From CADEDV01 sp964437415 (lineage in GTDB: Bacteria; Bacteroidota; Bacteroidia; Chitinophagales; Chitinophagaceae), in the NCBI GenBank assembly GCA_964437415.1, contig CAYTGN010000003.1:186001-250000 (forward strand): a stretch of 64,000 nt of DNA, in the 5' to 3' direction. A program made the translations under genes and the position numbers. Shown piece by piece: positions 16,458 through 24,737 of this stretch. The notes beneath the pieces are model-generated. The model searched no databases and was not told the DNA's origin. It saw only the letters and a program-made list of their open reading frames with translations. Each line of letters starts with the position of its first letter. The first letter of the stretch is position 1.

Positions 16458-16907
16458 ATGGCAGCCAAAATCCGTCTTCAAAGACACGGGTCTAAAAAAA
16501 GACCCTTCTACTTCATCGTTATTGCAGATGCCCGTGCACCCCGCGATGGCAAATTCATCCAAAAATTAGGTACTTACAATCCCCTGACCGTTCCGGCCAC
16601 TATTCAGCTGGATCGTCAGAAAGCATTGGAGTGGCTGAACAAAGGTGCTACACCCACCGATACTGTTCGCCGTATCCTGAGCTTTAAAGGAGTGTTGTAC
16701 CTGAAGCACCTGCTTCGCGGCGTAAGCCTCGGGCTGTTTGATGATGCAACAGCAATGGAGAAGTTCACGAAATGGAGCGCAGAACATGACGCCCAGATCA
16801 AAAAACGCCAGGAAGAAGCCTACCGCAACAAAAGAGCAAGACGTCCGATGCCGGGTCGCAGACCTGAGAGAAGGACTGAAAGCGAAAGCGGTGGTGGTGA
16901 AGGATAA
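16458..16907 (+). CDS. rpsP: 30S ribosomal protein S16
   Basis: Begins MAAKIRLQRHGSKKRPFYFIVIADARAPRDGKFIQKLG, the canonical S16 N-terminus, so the ATG at 16458 is used although the frame is open back to 16323. It has 149 residues: the S16 core plus a Bacteroidota-type basic tail (about 115-149) ending in Gly/Glu-rich sequence. It is a structural protein of the small subunit. It pairs with rimM downstream, as in many bacteria, but a terminator at 16937 separates them. Confidence 0.96.
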   Translation: MAAKIRLQRHGSKKRPFYFIVIADARAPRDGKFIQKLGTYNPLTVPATIQLDRQKALEWLNKGATPTDTVRRILSFKGVLYLKHLLRGVSLGLFDDATAMEKFTKWSAEHDAQIKKRQEEAYRNKRARRPMPGRRPERRTESESGGGEG

Positions 16908-16936
16908 ATAAAATATCCTGATCCTGAAAGTTCATG

Positions 16937-16969
16937 AATCCCGCCTTGTTTCAAACAAGACGGGATTTT
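16937..16969 (+). terminator. Rho-independent terminator after rpsP
   Basis: AATCCCG-C-CTTGTTT-C-AAACAAG-A-CGGGATT stem with a one-base loop and one internal mismatch, followed by a run of nine T (16965-16973). Because it lies inside the upstream extension of the rimM reading frame, it also argues that rimM starts further downstream. Confidence 0.85.
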
Positions 16970-16987
16970 TTTTGTTACGAAAACACA

Positions 16988-17059
16988 GAAAATAACACGA
17001 AACGGAATGGCTGTTTACACAGCAGCATTATTCGTGTAATTTCGTGGCTATTCGTGGCA
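16988..17059. repeat. Interspersed repeat-like element in the rimM leader
   Basis: AATAACACGAAAC on the left and ATTCGTGTAATTTCGTGG then TATTCGTGGCAG on the right share inverted (ACACGAAA / TTTCGTG) and direct (TTCGTGG twice) copies of one word. Such TTCGTG-rich stretches look like dispersed intergenic repeats, and this one runs into the likely rimM start codon. Confidence 0.45.
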
Positions 17060-17572
17060 GAATATTTTAAAATAGGAAAGCTGGTGGCCGTTCACGGCCT
17101 CAAAGGTGAACTGATCCTGAAGCATGAATTAGGCAAGAAAACATCGTTGAAGGGCTTGCAGGCCATTTTTGTTGAAGAGAAAAAGAATTCATTTCTCCCT
17201 TGGTTTATAGAAGCAGCAAAGATCAAAAGCGAATCTGAAGTTTACCTGAAGCTGGAAGGTGTTGATACAAGAGAAGCTGCCGCCAAACTTACTCCTAAAG
17301 AAATATGGCTGACTGAAATTGATTTTAAAAAGTTTGCGGCCAAAACAGCGCCTGCAAGTTTGCTGGGCTATACTATTATCAATAACAATGAACCTCTTGG
17401 CGAAATTTTAGAATTGATAGAACAGCCACATCAGTTGCTTTGTCGCTTAGAGGTAAAAGGAAAGGAAGTGCTGATACCGCTGCATGAAGAAACCCTGAAA
17501 AAAGTAAATCATAAAAAGAAAGAGGTGATGGTGGAATTACCGGAGGGATTGCTGGATATTTATCTCACTTAG
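17054..17572 (+). CDS. rimM: Ribosome maturation factor RimM
   Basis: The family N-terminus is EYFKIGKLVAVHGLKGELILKHELG, so translation most likely starts at the GTG at 17054 (V-A-E-Y-F), giving 172 residues. The in-frame ATG at 16934 would read through the rpsP terminator. The N-terminal beta-barrel is followed by the PRC-barrel (LLGYTIINNNEPLGEILEL, LIPLHEETLKKVNHKKKEVMVELPEGLLDIYL). It assists assembly of the 30S head around S19. It overlaps the next, convergent gene by 8 bp. Confidence 0.9.
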   Translation: MAEYFKIGKLVAVHGLKGELILKHELGKKTSLKGLQAIFVEEKKNSFLPWFIEAAKIKSESEVYLKLEGVDTREAAAKLTPKEIWLTEIDFKKFAAKTAPASLLGYTIINNNEPLGEILELIEQPHQLLCRLEVKGKEVLIPLHEETLKKVNHKKKEVMVELPEGLLDIYLT

Positions 17573-18038
17573 GTCCTTTTATAAAATCTGCCAGCAACTT
17601 CATCCGGTAATACAAGTTGCTCAACATCAGTGAAACATTGTTCTTTGCTTTTGCCACACTACCGCCGTTCATTTTTTTGATGTTCTTGAGCTCCTCGATC
17701 TTTTCGTCAATCTTATCCAGCAGCTTTTCTGCATCCCAGCCTATGTATTTTTTATTGCGGTCATCAAATACATGATAAGGCTCTATTGTGCCGGCCTTCA
17801 GTTTTTTAAACCTGAAATTACTTTTGATCGCTTCTTTCACCGCTTCGTTGCCCAGCATATCAATCATCACATCCGGATCCACATTGTTCAGGAAAGCATT
17901 GTGAAAAATGTTGAGGTTGTTCCGCAGTTCCCGGATCACCTGTTTTTTCAACACATCGCTGGTCTTGCTTTCCTTGTTCAGAAAAGTGAGCAGGTCTTTC
18001 AGCGGCGAGATGCCTGTTTTAAGCCATTCTAATTGCAT
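17565..18038 (-). CDS. Conserved hypothetical protein, 157 residues
   Basis: A soluble, alpha-helical, strongly charged protein. A helical N-half with VIRELRNNLNIFHNAFLNNVDPDVMIDMLG is followed by YIGWDAEKLLDKIDEKIEELKNIKKM (coiled-coil-like). No signal peptide, membrane segment or known catalytic motif. Not recognised. It overlaps the 3' end of rimM by 8 bp on the other strand. Confidence 0.65.
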   Translation of the reverse strand: MQLEWLKTGISPLKDLLTFLNKESKTSDVLKKQVIRELRNNLNIFHNAFLNNVDPDVMIDMLGNEAVKEAIKSNFRFKKLKAGTIEPYHVFDDRNKKYIGWDAEKLLDKIDEKIEELKNIKKMNGGSVAKAKNNVSLMLSNLYYRMKLLADFIKGPK

Positions 18039-18068
18039 GGCTTAAAAATAATCATTCAATTCAACAAC

Positions 18069-18680
18069 TTAAACAACCTGCTTTATTTGCCCGTTTACAA
18101 ACCGAATGTCAATCCTATCATGTCTCACCTGCTGCAGGGTATTGCTGATCTGCACAAAATGCCGTTGCTCATGGGCTATCAAAAAACGAAAAGTGTCACC
18201 CAGTTTCAGTTTAATAAGCCGTGAAATGGAAATAGGTGTACGGATGACGCCGATATTTTTACCCTTTGCCGTTTCCAGTAATTCAAGCAGGTAATGCTGT
18301 TGTTCAATAAACGTATTCAGCACCGGGAATGCGTCGAGCAGTTTTGATGGCCGATGATTTTTGGGCGCCTGCATTTTGTTCTTTATCACACCTTCTGCTG
18401 AAGGTCTCATCATGCCGGTAAAATAATTTCCAAGCCAGCCCGGTTTAAAAGATAATGTTGCCGGTTTATCCTGCTGCAAAGACCGTTCTATTGCGAGCAG
18501 GTAGTAACGACCGTAACTGTTCAGGTGTTCCAACACCTGGATCACACTCCATTTTCCGGGAGCCGGTTGCTGCAGGAGAATACCGGGGTCTTTTGTTTTT
18601 AAAAAGGCAGCCGCTGCGATCAGCTGGCGGATATCCGCCTGGAGCTGATTTAATAAATCTATACTGTTATACTTTTTCAT
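18069..18680 (-). CDS. DinB-fold (DinB_2) protein
   Basis: A 203-residue four-helix-bundle protein of the DinB/YfiT-like superfamily. Typical segments are PAPGKWSVIQVLEHLNSYGRYYL (first metal-ligand His) and FRFLIAHEQRHFVQISNTL (H-x3-H metal ligands). These are metal-dependent proteins, often thiol transferases, whose substrates are mostly unknown. Unrelated to the DinB polymerase encoded at 19403. Confidence 0.85.
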   Translation of the reverse strand: MKKYNSIDLLNQLQADIRQLIAAAAFLKTKDPGILLQQPAPGKWSVIQVLEHLNSYGRYYLLAIERSLQQDKPATLSFKPGWLGNYFTGMMRPSAEGVIKNKMQAPKNHRPSKLLDAFPVLNTFIEQQHYLLELLETAKGKNIGVIRTPISISRLIKLKLGDTFRFLIAHEQRHFVQISNTLQQVRHDRIDIRFVNGQIKQVV

Positions 18681-18761
18681 GCCTGTAAATTTTACACAAA
18701 CCTACAGGCCGGTTTTTCCGTAAATCTTGGCGAATACCAAGATTTTTCAATGAAGACAGGA

Positions 18762-19352
18762 TTATAATCTTACAGAACCAAGCAGTTTGCTGAAGGTAGT
18801 AGCATCAAGACCAAGATATGAGGCAAGGTATTTATGGGGGATGATCTGCAGCACATGCGGACTTCGTTTGAGCAAAGCCCTGAATTTTTCTTCAGCGCTG
18901 AAACATTGCAGCTCAATTTGTCTTTCCAAAACTCCTTTTAAAATAAAACCTGTCAGGTGCAATACCATTCTTTGAATATTGGGGTATTGGCACATCAGGT
19001 CATCTATCTGTTTGTAGGTTGTCCGGAGAAACCGGCTTGTCGTTAATGTTTCAAAGAAGAAAGCAGAAGGAGATTGAGTGAGGAAAGAATCCGCCACACC
19101 GGCAAAAGAAGGCGGATACATAAAAACAATAGTAGCTTCCTGTTTCTCACCGCCAATGTAAAAGGCCCGTTGCACTCCTTCCAGCACAAAATAAAGATAG
19201 CGTTCTGTTTCACCTGCAGTGGTGAGCACTGTTTTGCGTTTACATTCATAGGGCTGCCAGATGGCTGACAAAGCATCCAGTTCATCCGGTTTTAGCGGGT
19301 AAGCTGCGCCGATAAATTGGCGGAATTGCTCTATGGCTGCAAGCTGGTTCAA
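18762..19352 (-). CDS. Crp/Fnr-family transcriptional regulator
   Basis: A 196-residue protein with a cyclic-nucleotide-binding-like domain (LTTAGETERYLYFVLEGVQRAFYI) and a C-terminal winged helix (IPHKYLASYLGLDATTFSKLLGSV). It ends soon after the recognition helix, a compact form common in Bacteroidota. No Cys cluster is present, so it is not an FNR oxygen sensor. Divergent from DNA polymerase IV with a 50-bp gap. Targets unknown. Confidence 0.85.
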   Translation of the reverse strand: MNQLAAIEQFRQFIGAAYPLKPDELDALSAIWQPYECKRKTVLTTAGETERYLYFVLEGVQRAFYIGGEKQEATIVFMYPPSFAGVADSFLTQSPSAFFFETLTTSRFLRTTYKQIDDLMCQYPNIQRMVLHLTGFILKGVLERQIELQCFSAEEKFRALLKRSPHVLQIIPHKYLASYLGLDATTFSKLLGSVRL

Positions 19353-19390
19353 TTGACCTCAAATATAGAACAGATGCTTTGAAGATATTT

Positions 19391-19398
19391 TACCTTTG
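19391..19398 (+). promoter_or_regulatory. -7 box abutting the DNA polymerase IV start
   Basis: TACCTTTG is a perfect TAnnTTTG element. It ends 4 bp before the GTG at 19403 and lies inside the longer ATG-start version of the gene, which favours the GTG start and a leaderless or nearly leaderless mRNA. Confidence 0.5.
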
Positions 19399-19402
19399 CC
19401 GG

Positions 19403-20608
19403 GTGGATGAAGTAAAAAAACATATCGCCCATTTTGACCTCGATTCCTTTTTTGTTTCAGTGGAGATAAAAAACAACCCGGCCTTGAAGGGAAAGCCCGT
19501 GCTGGTTGGCGGCTATGAAAGAGGCGTGGTGGCTGCCTGCAGTTATGAAGCAAGAAAGTTTGGCATCCATTCCGCCATGCCGATGAAAAAAGCGATGCAG
19601 TTGTGCCCGCAGGCCATCGTCACCAATGCCAGCCGCAGCGATTACAGCAAATATTCAAGATGGGTGACAGAGATCATCGCTTCCAAAGTGCCGTTGTTTG
19701 AAAAAGCCAGCATTGATGAGTTTTATATTGACCTCTCGGGCATGGATAGGTTTTTTGGCGTTAGCAAATATGCCAAAGAGTTGCGCCAGCATATCATCAA
19801 CGAAACCGGGCTGCCTATATCAGGTGGTTTATCTTCCGCAAGGTTCATCAGCAAGATGGCCACCAATGAAGCCAAACCAAACGGTTTCTTAGAAATCCCG
19901 CATGGAAAAGAAAAAGAATTTCTCTGGCCATTGGGTATTGAAAAGATAAACGGTGTGGGCAAGCAAACCGAACAGCAACTGAAAAGTTTTGGCATCTATA
20001 CGATTGAAGACATTGCCAAAACACCTGTCGAACTGATGGAACGCTATGCCGGTAAATGGGGAGAAAGCCTTTGGCACAAAGCACAGGGTGTTGGCAGCGC
20101 CGACATCACTACCGACTGGGAACAAAAAAGCATGAGCCATGAAAATACTTTCGACAAGGATTATACAGATACTGACTTCTTATATAAAGAACTGGTAAGG
20201 CTTACTGAAAAAACAGCCTATTCCCTGCGGGAGGACGAAAAGATGACGGGCTGTGTGACGGTGAAGATCCGCTATTCAGATTTTGAAACTACTTCAAGAC
20301 AGGAAACGGTTGATTACACGGCCCTTGATGATGTGCTGATCGCTAAGGTGAAAGACCTGTTCAATAAAACCTGGCAAAAAGGAAGACCTGTCAGACTGCT
20401 GGGTGTCCGCTTCAGCCACATGATACCCATCACCATGCAAATGAGTTTGTTTGACAACAACGTGGAAAAACTCAATCTCTATAAAGCAGTTGATGAAATC
20501 AAAGACCGATTTGGCAGCAAACTGGTAACAAAAGCTGTTACATCTCAATCAAAGGACAGCGGCAATGAGTTTACTACCAGGCTCAACAAAAAGAAAAAAC
20601 CAGAATAA
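19403..20608 (+). CDS. dinB: DNA polymerase IV (Y-family)
   Basis: Contains the Y-family signatures HFDLDSFFVSVE (first metal Asp), ASIDEFYIDLSG (catalytic SIDE) and GGLSSARFISKMAT, then the thumb helix-hairpin-helix (LGIEKINGVGKQTEQQLKSFGI), the little finger, and a beta-clamp-binding QMSLF near the C-terminus. About 401 residues. It does error-prone translesion synthesis. The GTG start was chosen because a perfect -7 box lies just upstream and the conserved part starts eight codons later; an in-frame ATG at 19379 is the alternative. Confidence 0.92.
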   Translation: MDEVKKHIAHFDLDSFFVSVEIKNNPALKGKPVLVGGYERGVVAACSYEARKFGIHSAMPMKKAMQLCPQAIVTNASRSDYSKYSRWVTEIIASKVPLFEKASIDEFYIDLSGMDRFFGVSKYAKELRQHIINETGLPISGGLSSARFISKMATNEAKPNGFLEIPHGKEKEFLWPLGIEKINGVGKQTEQQLKSFGIYTIEDIAKTPVELMERYAGKWGESLWHKAQGVGSADITTDWEQKSMSHENTFDKDYTDTDFLYKELVRLTEKTAYSLREDEKMTGCVTVKIRYSDFETTSRQETVDYTALDDVLIAKVKDLFNKTWQKGRPVRLLGVRFSHMIPITMQMSLFDNNVEKLNLYKAVDEIKDRFGSKLVTKAVTSQSKDSGNEFTTRLNKKKKPE

Positions 20609-20634
20609 ATTCATTAATTGAACCCGGCCTTTGT

Positions 20635-21183
20635 CTATTCACCTAACAAAGAAACCAGCTTTCTGCGGTTAATGGTCCTTGGCAATTCCAGTAAAAGGCT
20701 TTTCTTATCAGCGCCTGCGACCAAATAGGTGAAAGTGACCTCTGATGGCTCCATAGTTCCGAACTTAAATGAGGGATCAACATAACTGATCCTCAGTTTA
20801 ACCCCTTCCTGTCCTTCATCATACTGGCCCGTTTCGTTATCAATTTTATATGTACCGGAGTAGGTAGTGTCTTTGGCATAAACCAACACTGTGCTGTCAT
20901 TCGTAAACTGCAGGGCAAATTGTTTTTCTTCATTTATAGCATCCCTGATCACCTTGTTTTCTTCCTTCCCGGCATCTGCCCATTCCACATCTCTTTTCCC
21001 GTTCACTGTGAGGTTGCTGTAAAACCCTGTTTTTTGTGTCTTTAGCTTTTTACCTTTCACCAGTTCCTGCACCTGTTTCACATCAGCAGGTGGTGGCAGT
21101 TTATCTCCTCCTGAAGAACAGGATGACAAAAACAAAATAGCAGAACAGGTAATGATCACCTGCAAATTGAAATAACGGTTCAT
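20635..21183 (-). CDS. Lipoprotein of unknown function
   Basis: The start at 21183 gives MNRYFNLQVIITCSAILFLSSC, a good lipoprotein signal; the frame is open further upstream but that part looks non-coding. Length 182 residues. The mature part contains a repeated small beta pattern (GFYSNLTVNGKRDVEW, SGTYKIDNETGQYDEG, LRISYVDPSFKFG) resembling lipocalin-like or copper-resistance-type NlpE domains, without the cysteines. Function unknown. Confidence 0.75.
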   Translation of the reverse strand: MNRYFNLQVIITCSAILFLSSCSSGGDKLPPPADVKQVQELVKGKKLKTQKTGFYSNLTVNGKRDVEWADAGKEENKVIRDAINEEKQFALQFTNDSTVLVYAKDTTYSGTYKIDNETGQYDEGQEGVKLRISYVDPSFKFGTMEPSEVTFTYLVAGADKKSLLLELPRTINRRKLVSLLGE

Positions 21184-21303
21184 CTCGTAATTAATTTTAA
21201 GTCTCAAATAAACCGTAAAATACGCTGCCGGATATACCCTGCTACGGGTATTTGGCGCATTATGAGCATTCATCATATATTAAGAGAGATAAGCAGGTTT
21301 CCC

Positions 21304-21311
21304 TACCTTTG
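21304..21311 (+). promoter_or_regulatory. -7 box of the M20 peptidase gene
   Basis: TACCTTTG, a perfect TAnnTTTG, 27 bp before the ATG at 21339. It supports the shorter start of that gene. No clear -33. Confidence 0.5.
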
Positions 21312-21338
21312 CCGCTATTAAAAAAATATCACATTATT

Positions 21339-22703
21339 ATGCAGGCCTGGAAAGAGTACCATGAAAAGAACAAGGACCGTTTCCTTAATGAAATGCTGGA
21401 TATTCTCCGCATCCCTTCTGTTAGCGCAAAAAGTGAACACAAAGCAGATATGCTGAAATGCGCTGAAGCGGTTAAAAAAAGTTTATTGGATGCCGGTTGC
21501 GATAAGGCAGAAGTAATCTCTACTGCCGGACATCCCGTTGTATATGGCGAAAAGATCATTGACCCTGCAAAACCCACGGTGCTGGTTTATGGTCACTATG
21601 ATGTGCAACCGCCGGAGCCGCTTGAATTATGGCACAGCGGCCCTTTTGATCCTGTGATCAAAGACGGAAAAGTGTTTGCACGGGGATCGGCCGATGACAA
21701 GGGCCAGTTCTATATGCATGTGAAAGCATTAGAAGTATTGTCAGCTACCAATTCAATGACGACCAATATCAAATTTCTGATTGAAGGCGAAGAAGAAGTG
21801 GGCTCTCCTAATCTAGCGGAGTTTGTTGCTGCCAACAAGGATATGCTGAAATGTGATGTGATATTGATAAGCGACAGCGCCCTGCTGAGTATGGAAAACC
21901 CTTCATTAGATACCGGGATGAGGGGTTTAAGTTATATCCAGGTGGAAGTAACCGGGCCTAACCGTGATCTGCACAGCGGAACATATGGAGGAGCTGTTGG
22001 CAACCCTATCACTATCCTCGCCAAAATGATTGCCAGTTGTCATGATGAGAATAATCATATCACCATCCCTGGTTTTTATGATGATGTGCTGCAGGCTTCT
22101 CCCGGAGAAAGGGAATTGCTTAACAAAGCTCCCTATAATGAAAAAGAATACATGGAAGAATTGGGTGTAAAAGAACTTTGGGGAGAAAAAGGTTTTACCA
22201 CTTATGAAAGAACAGGTATCCGCCCGACACTTGAAGTTAACGGCATCTGGGGCGGTTATACCGGCGAAGGCGCAAAAACGGTGTTGCCTTCAAAAGCCTA
22301 TGCCAAAATTTCGGCCCGGCTGGTTCCAAACCAGTCATCCGAAAAGATCACAGAAATTTTGCTTAAGTACTTCAAATCTGTTGCGCCAAAATCAGTGGAA
22401 GTAAAAGCGGAATTGCATCATGGTGGAGAACCTTATCTCACACCTATTGACAGCAAGGGATATAAAGCAGCTTCCAGGGCGCTGGAAACTACTTTTGGTA
22501 AAACCCCAATTCCCGTTCGTGGTGGTGGCAGTATCCCCATTTGTTCCATACTGGAAAAAGAACTTGGGGTAAAAATCGTTTTTATGGGCTTTGGTCTTGA
22601 CAACGACAACCTGCATAGCCCGAATGAAAAGTACAATATCGAGAACTATCACAAGGGGATAGAATCAATTCCTTATTTCCATAAATATTTTTCAGAAGCC
22701 TGA
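21339..22703 (+). CDS. M20-family dipeptidase / metallopeptidase
   Basis: With the ATG at 21339 the protein has 454 residues. M20 signatures are present: VLVYGHYDVQP (metal His and Asp), ARGSADDKGQF, EGEEEVGSPN (general base and metal Glu), ISDSALL (metal Asp) and the C-terminal GGGSIPI and DNDNLHSPNE (metal His). A lid/dimerisation domain lies between. It hydrolyses dipeptides or small peptides in the cytosol with two zinc ions; exact specificity (carnosinase-like or PepV-like) is unclear. Confidence 0.93.
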   Translation: MQAWKEYHEKNKDRFLNEMLDILRIPSVSAKSEHKADMLKCAEAVKKSLLDAGCDKAEVISTAGHPVVYGEKIIDPAKPTVLVYGHYDVQPPEPLELWHSGPFDPVIKDGKVFARGSADDKGQFYMHVKALEVLSATNSMTTNIKFLIEGEEEVGSPNLAEFVAANKDMLKCDVILISDSALLSMENPSLDTGMRGLSYIQVEVTGPNRDLHSGTYGGAVGNPITILAKMIASCHDENNHITIPGFYDDVLQASPGERELLNKAPYNEKEYMEELGVKELWGEKGFTTYERTGIRPTLEVNGIWGGYTGEGAKTVLPSKAYAKISARLVPNQSSEKITEILLKYFKSVAPKSVEVKAELHHGGEPYLTPIDSKGYKAASRALETTFGKTPIPVRGGGSIPICSILEKELGVKIVFMGFGLDNDNLHSPNEKYNIENYHKGIESIPYFHKYFSEA

Positions 22704-22724
22704 TCGTTATTCTTTTTATACATG

Positions 22725-22771
22725 AAAAGTCAAAAGTTGAACAGGTTTTAGCTTTTGACTTTTTAATTTTG
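22725..22771 (+). terminator. Terminator of the peptidase gene, then -7 box of the S4 gene
   Basis: AAAAGTCAAAAG (22725-22736) pairs with CTTTTGACTTTT (22752-22763) across a 15-nt loop, followed by T-rich sequence. TAATTTTG (22764-22771), a perfect -7 box, begins in the next base and ends 4 bp before the ATG at 22776. Confidence 0.65.
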
Positions 22772-22775
22772 GCCC

Positions 22776-23162
22776 ATGGCTGAAAAAGATAAACTCCGCC
22801 TCGACAAATATCTCTGGGCCATTCGCCTTTTCAAAACAAGAACCTTGGCCGCTGTGGCATGTGACACCGGCAAAGTAAAATTCAACGCCGCTGCTGCAAA
22901 AGCTGCTAAACATGTTTGTGTTGACGATGAATATGAAGTGAAAACAGAGCATAAACGCTGGCGTATCAAAGTGGCAGGGCTGCTGCACAAAAGAGTGAAA
23001 TATGAGGAAGCCCTTAAATATTATATTGACATCACCCCGGCCGAAGAGATAGAAAGAATACAATACCAGGCGGCCAGCTTTCATACCGGAAAACGACCCA
23101 GCAAGATCGGCCGACCCACCAAAAAAGAAAGAAGAGACCTTGACGAATTTCTGGATGACTGA
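22776..23162 (+). CDS. S4-domain RNA-binding protein (Hsp15-like)
   Basis: A 128-residue protein starting with an S4 RNA-binding fold: LRLDKYLWAIRLFKTRTLAAVACDTGKVKFN (about 5-35). The rest is Lys/Arg-rich with a C-terminal GRPTKKERRDLDEFL helix. E. coli Hsp15 (HslR) of this type binds stalled 50S subunits carrying nascent chains. The -7 box only 4 bp upstream suggests a leaderless transcript. Confidence 0.9.
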   Translation: MAEKDKLRLDKYLWAIRLFKTRTLAAVACDTGKVKFNAAAAKAAKHVCVDDEYEVKTEHKRWRIKVAGLLHKRVKYEEALKYYIDITPAEEIERIQYQAASFHTGKRPSKIGRPTKKERRDLDEFLDD

Positions 23163-23168
23163 TACTGC

Positions 23169-23182
23169 CTGATAAAAATCAG
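23169..23182. promoter_or_regulatory. CRP/FNR-like box, perfect palindrome
   Basis: CTGAT-AAAA-ATCAG, perfect 5-4-5 dyad, 81 bp upstream of the unknown gene at 23263. It belongs with similar boxes upstream of the nos cluster and the oxidase operon. It is followed by two 16-bp GC-rich direct repeats (23179-23194 and 23201-23216, 14 of 16 identical). A role as the S4 gene terminator is unlikely, as the stem is AT-rich with no T-run. Confidence 0.55.
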
Positions 23183-23262
23183 CCTTCCCGCCCCTGCAAG
23201 TCAGCCTCCCGGCCCCGGCCCAACTCTACTTTAGCAGTTGAAATGACTTTCATTTATTGATT

Positions 23263-23688
23263 ATGTTCAAGACGATCAGGAATATGTTATTGCATATTGC
23301 ATCTAACCGCTTACTTGGTGATATTCAGAAAGACTTTAATACTGTTTTTCCATTTCTGAAATTAGAGTTCTTCCGGGCAGACGAAAGCGCCGCTATTCCC
23401 CCTGCTAAACGTTTCTTACCGGGAAGATATGCCGTGCAGAATGCCCGCCGCAGCCGTCAGGAAGGTGATGTGATGGTGGATGAGAACATGACCGTTTCGC
23501 AGTTAGAAAACCAGTTTCTTGCACTTTTTGGTCTTGGGGTGCAGGTGCACCGCAAATCAGGTAACCTGTGGTTAGAAACAACCATGACCGACAATTGGTC
23601 TCTTAAGAAGCAAAATGAACATGGTCGTGAATTATCCATGCCGCCTCAAAGAAATGCCGGCAACGGACTGGATGGAGAATATCAATAA
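23263..23688 (+). CDS. Unknown protein linked to the respiration regulon
   Basis: A 141-residue soluble protein (MFKTIRNMLLHIASNRLLGDIQKDFNTVFPFLKLEFF ...) with no recognised domain. A middle part with GDVMVDENMTVSQLENQFLALFGLGVQVHRKSGNLWLETT looks like a small alpha/beta fold; the tail is disordered. The start at ATG 23263 is preferred to a TTG two codons earlier. It is preceded by a perfect CRP/FNR-like box and overlaps the convergent response regulator by 7 bp. The context suggests a low-oxygen response role, but the function is not known. Confidence 0.75.
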   Translation: MFKTIRNMLLHIASNRLLGDIQKDFNTVFPFLKLEFFRADESAAIPPAKRFLPGRYAVQNARRSRQEGDVMVDENMTVSQLENQFLALFGLGVQVHRKSGNLWLETTMTDNWSLKKQNEHGRELSMPPQRNAGNGLDGEYQ

Positions 23689-24737
23689 AGCAGGTTTTTC
23701 AGTTTGTCAGGGTTCACAATGCAAATTTTCCCGTCTTTTATTTCTACTAATTTTTCGGCTTTGAAATCACTCAGTGTCCTGATCAGTGATTCAGTGGCAG
23801 TGCCAACATAGTGTGCAATATCTTCTCTTGATATTTCAATTGGGTTGCTGCCACCGGAAACATTGAATTTGCCGTGGATATCCACCAATGCCTTTGCCAC
23901 CCTCTTTCGTAATGAACTATAAGCAAGGTTCAGCAACCTTTCTTCTTTCTCTCTTACATTCTGCGTAATGATACGGATGAATTTGGCAGCCACATTGATA
24001 TCGCCATAGATCATTTGCAGAAAATCATCTTTTGGAATCTGCATCACTTCTGCCTCTTCGAGCACCACCGTGCTGTCATCGTAATTCTTGTCTTCGATCA
24101 GCGCCGGGTAGCCAATAAAGTCGCCTTCGGTGTATATGTCTGTGATATAATCTTTACCATCCTCATGTGTGCGGAAACCTTTCACTTTTCCTTTAACTAA
24201 GTAATAAAGAAACCTGGGACGTTTTCCCTCCTGGTAAAGCGTTTGCTTTTTATTATAAGACTCAATGTCATACTGCTCAGCCAACTGACTGATCATCCCT
24301 GCATCTTTTACATCCTTTAAAAACTGGCTGATACCCTGGCTGGATAAACTGTACTGGTGGTCCATCACCTCAGCTTTTTTAAGCCGTACTTCAATGGCGT
24401 TAAGCAACTCTATATCCTCAAAAGGTTTGGTGATATAATCATCAGCCCCCATTTCCATTCCTTTCCGGAAATCGGTTCTTTCTGTTTTTGCTGTCAGGAA
24501 AATAAAAGGAATATGCTGCGCATCGGGGTTTTTCCGCAATAAATGTAACACACCGTATCCATCCAGTTCGGGCATCATGATATCACACACAATGACATCC
24601 GGCCTTTCTTTCAGCGCCAGGTCCACTCCCTTTTTTCCATTCTCAGCCGTAAAAGTTTTATACCCGGCCATGTCCAATATTTCGGCGGTGTTTTCCCTGA
24701 TATCGGGATTATCGTCAATAACTAATACTGATTTCAT
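23682..24737 (-). CDS. Response regulator with receiver plus CRP-type output domain
   Basis: A 351-residue protein. The receiver is residues 1-120 (acidic DD 8-9, phosphoacceptor Asp52 in VCDIMMPELDG, Lys in ITKPFED). A cNMP-binding-like beta-roll follows at about 150-265 (LYYLVKGKVKGFRTHEDGKDYITDIYTEGDFIGYPAL), then a CRP-family winged helix with recognition helix GTATESLIRTLSDFK. The Glu and Arg at spacing E-x3-R match the residues by which FNR/CRP proteins read TGA half-sites. Inference: it binds the TGAY-N4-RTCA boxes in this region. It overlaps the PAS kinase by 4 bp, so the two form a pair. Confidence 0.9.
   Translation of the reverse strand: MKSVLVIDDNPDIRENTAEILDMAGYKTFTAENGKKGVDLALKERPDVIVCDIMMPELDGYGVLHLLRKNPDAQHIPFIFLTAKTERTDFRKGMEMGADDYITKPFEDIELLNAIEVRLKKAEVMDHQYSLSSQGISQFLKDVKDAGMISQLAEQYDIESYNKKQTLYQEGKRPRFLYYLVKGKVKGFRTHEDGKDYITDIYTEGDFIGYPALIEDKNYDDSTVVLEEAEVMQIPKDDFLQMIYGDINVAAKFIRIITQNVREKEERLLNLAYSSLRKRVAKALVDIHGKFNVSGGSNPIEISREDIAHYVGTATESLIRTLSDFKAEKLVEIKDGKICIVNPDKLKNLLY

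Noticed and set aside
16934..17053. Extended N-terminus of RimM from the ATG at 16934
   Set aside because: It reads through the rpsP terminator hairpin and a repeat element, and the family N-terminus starts at 17054.
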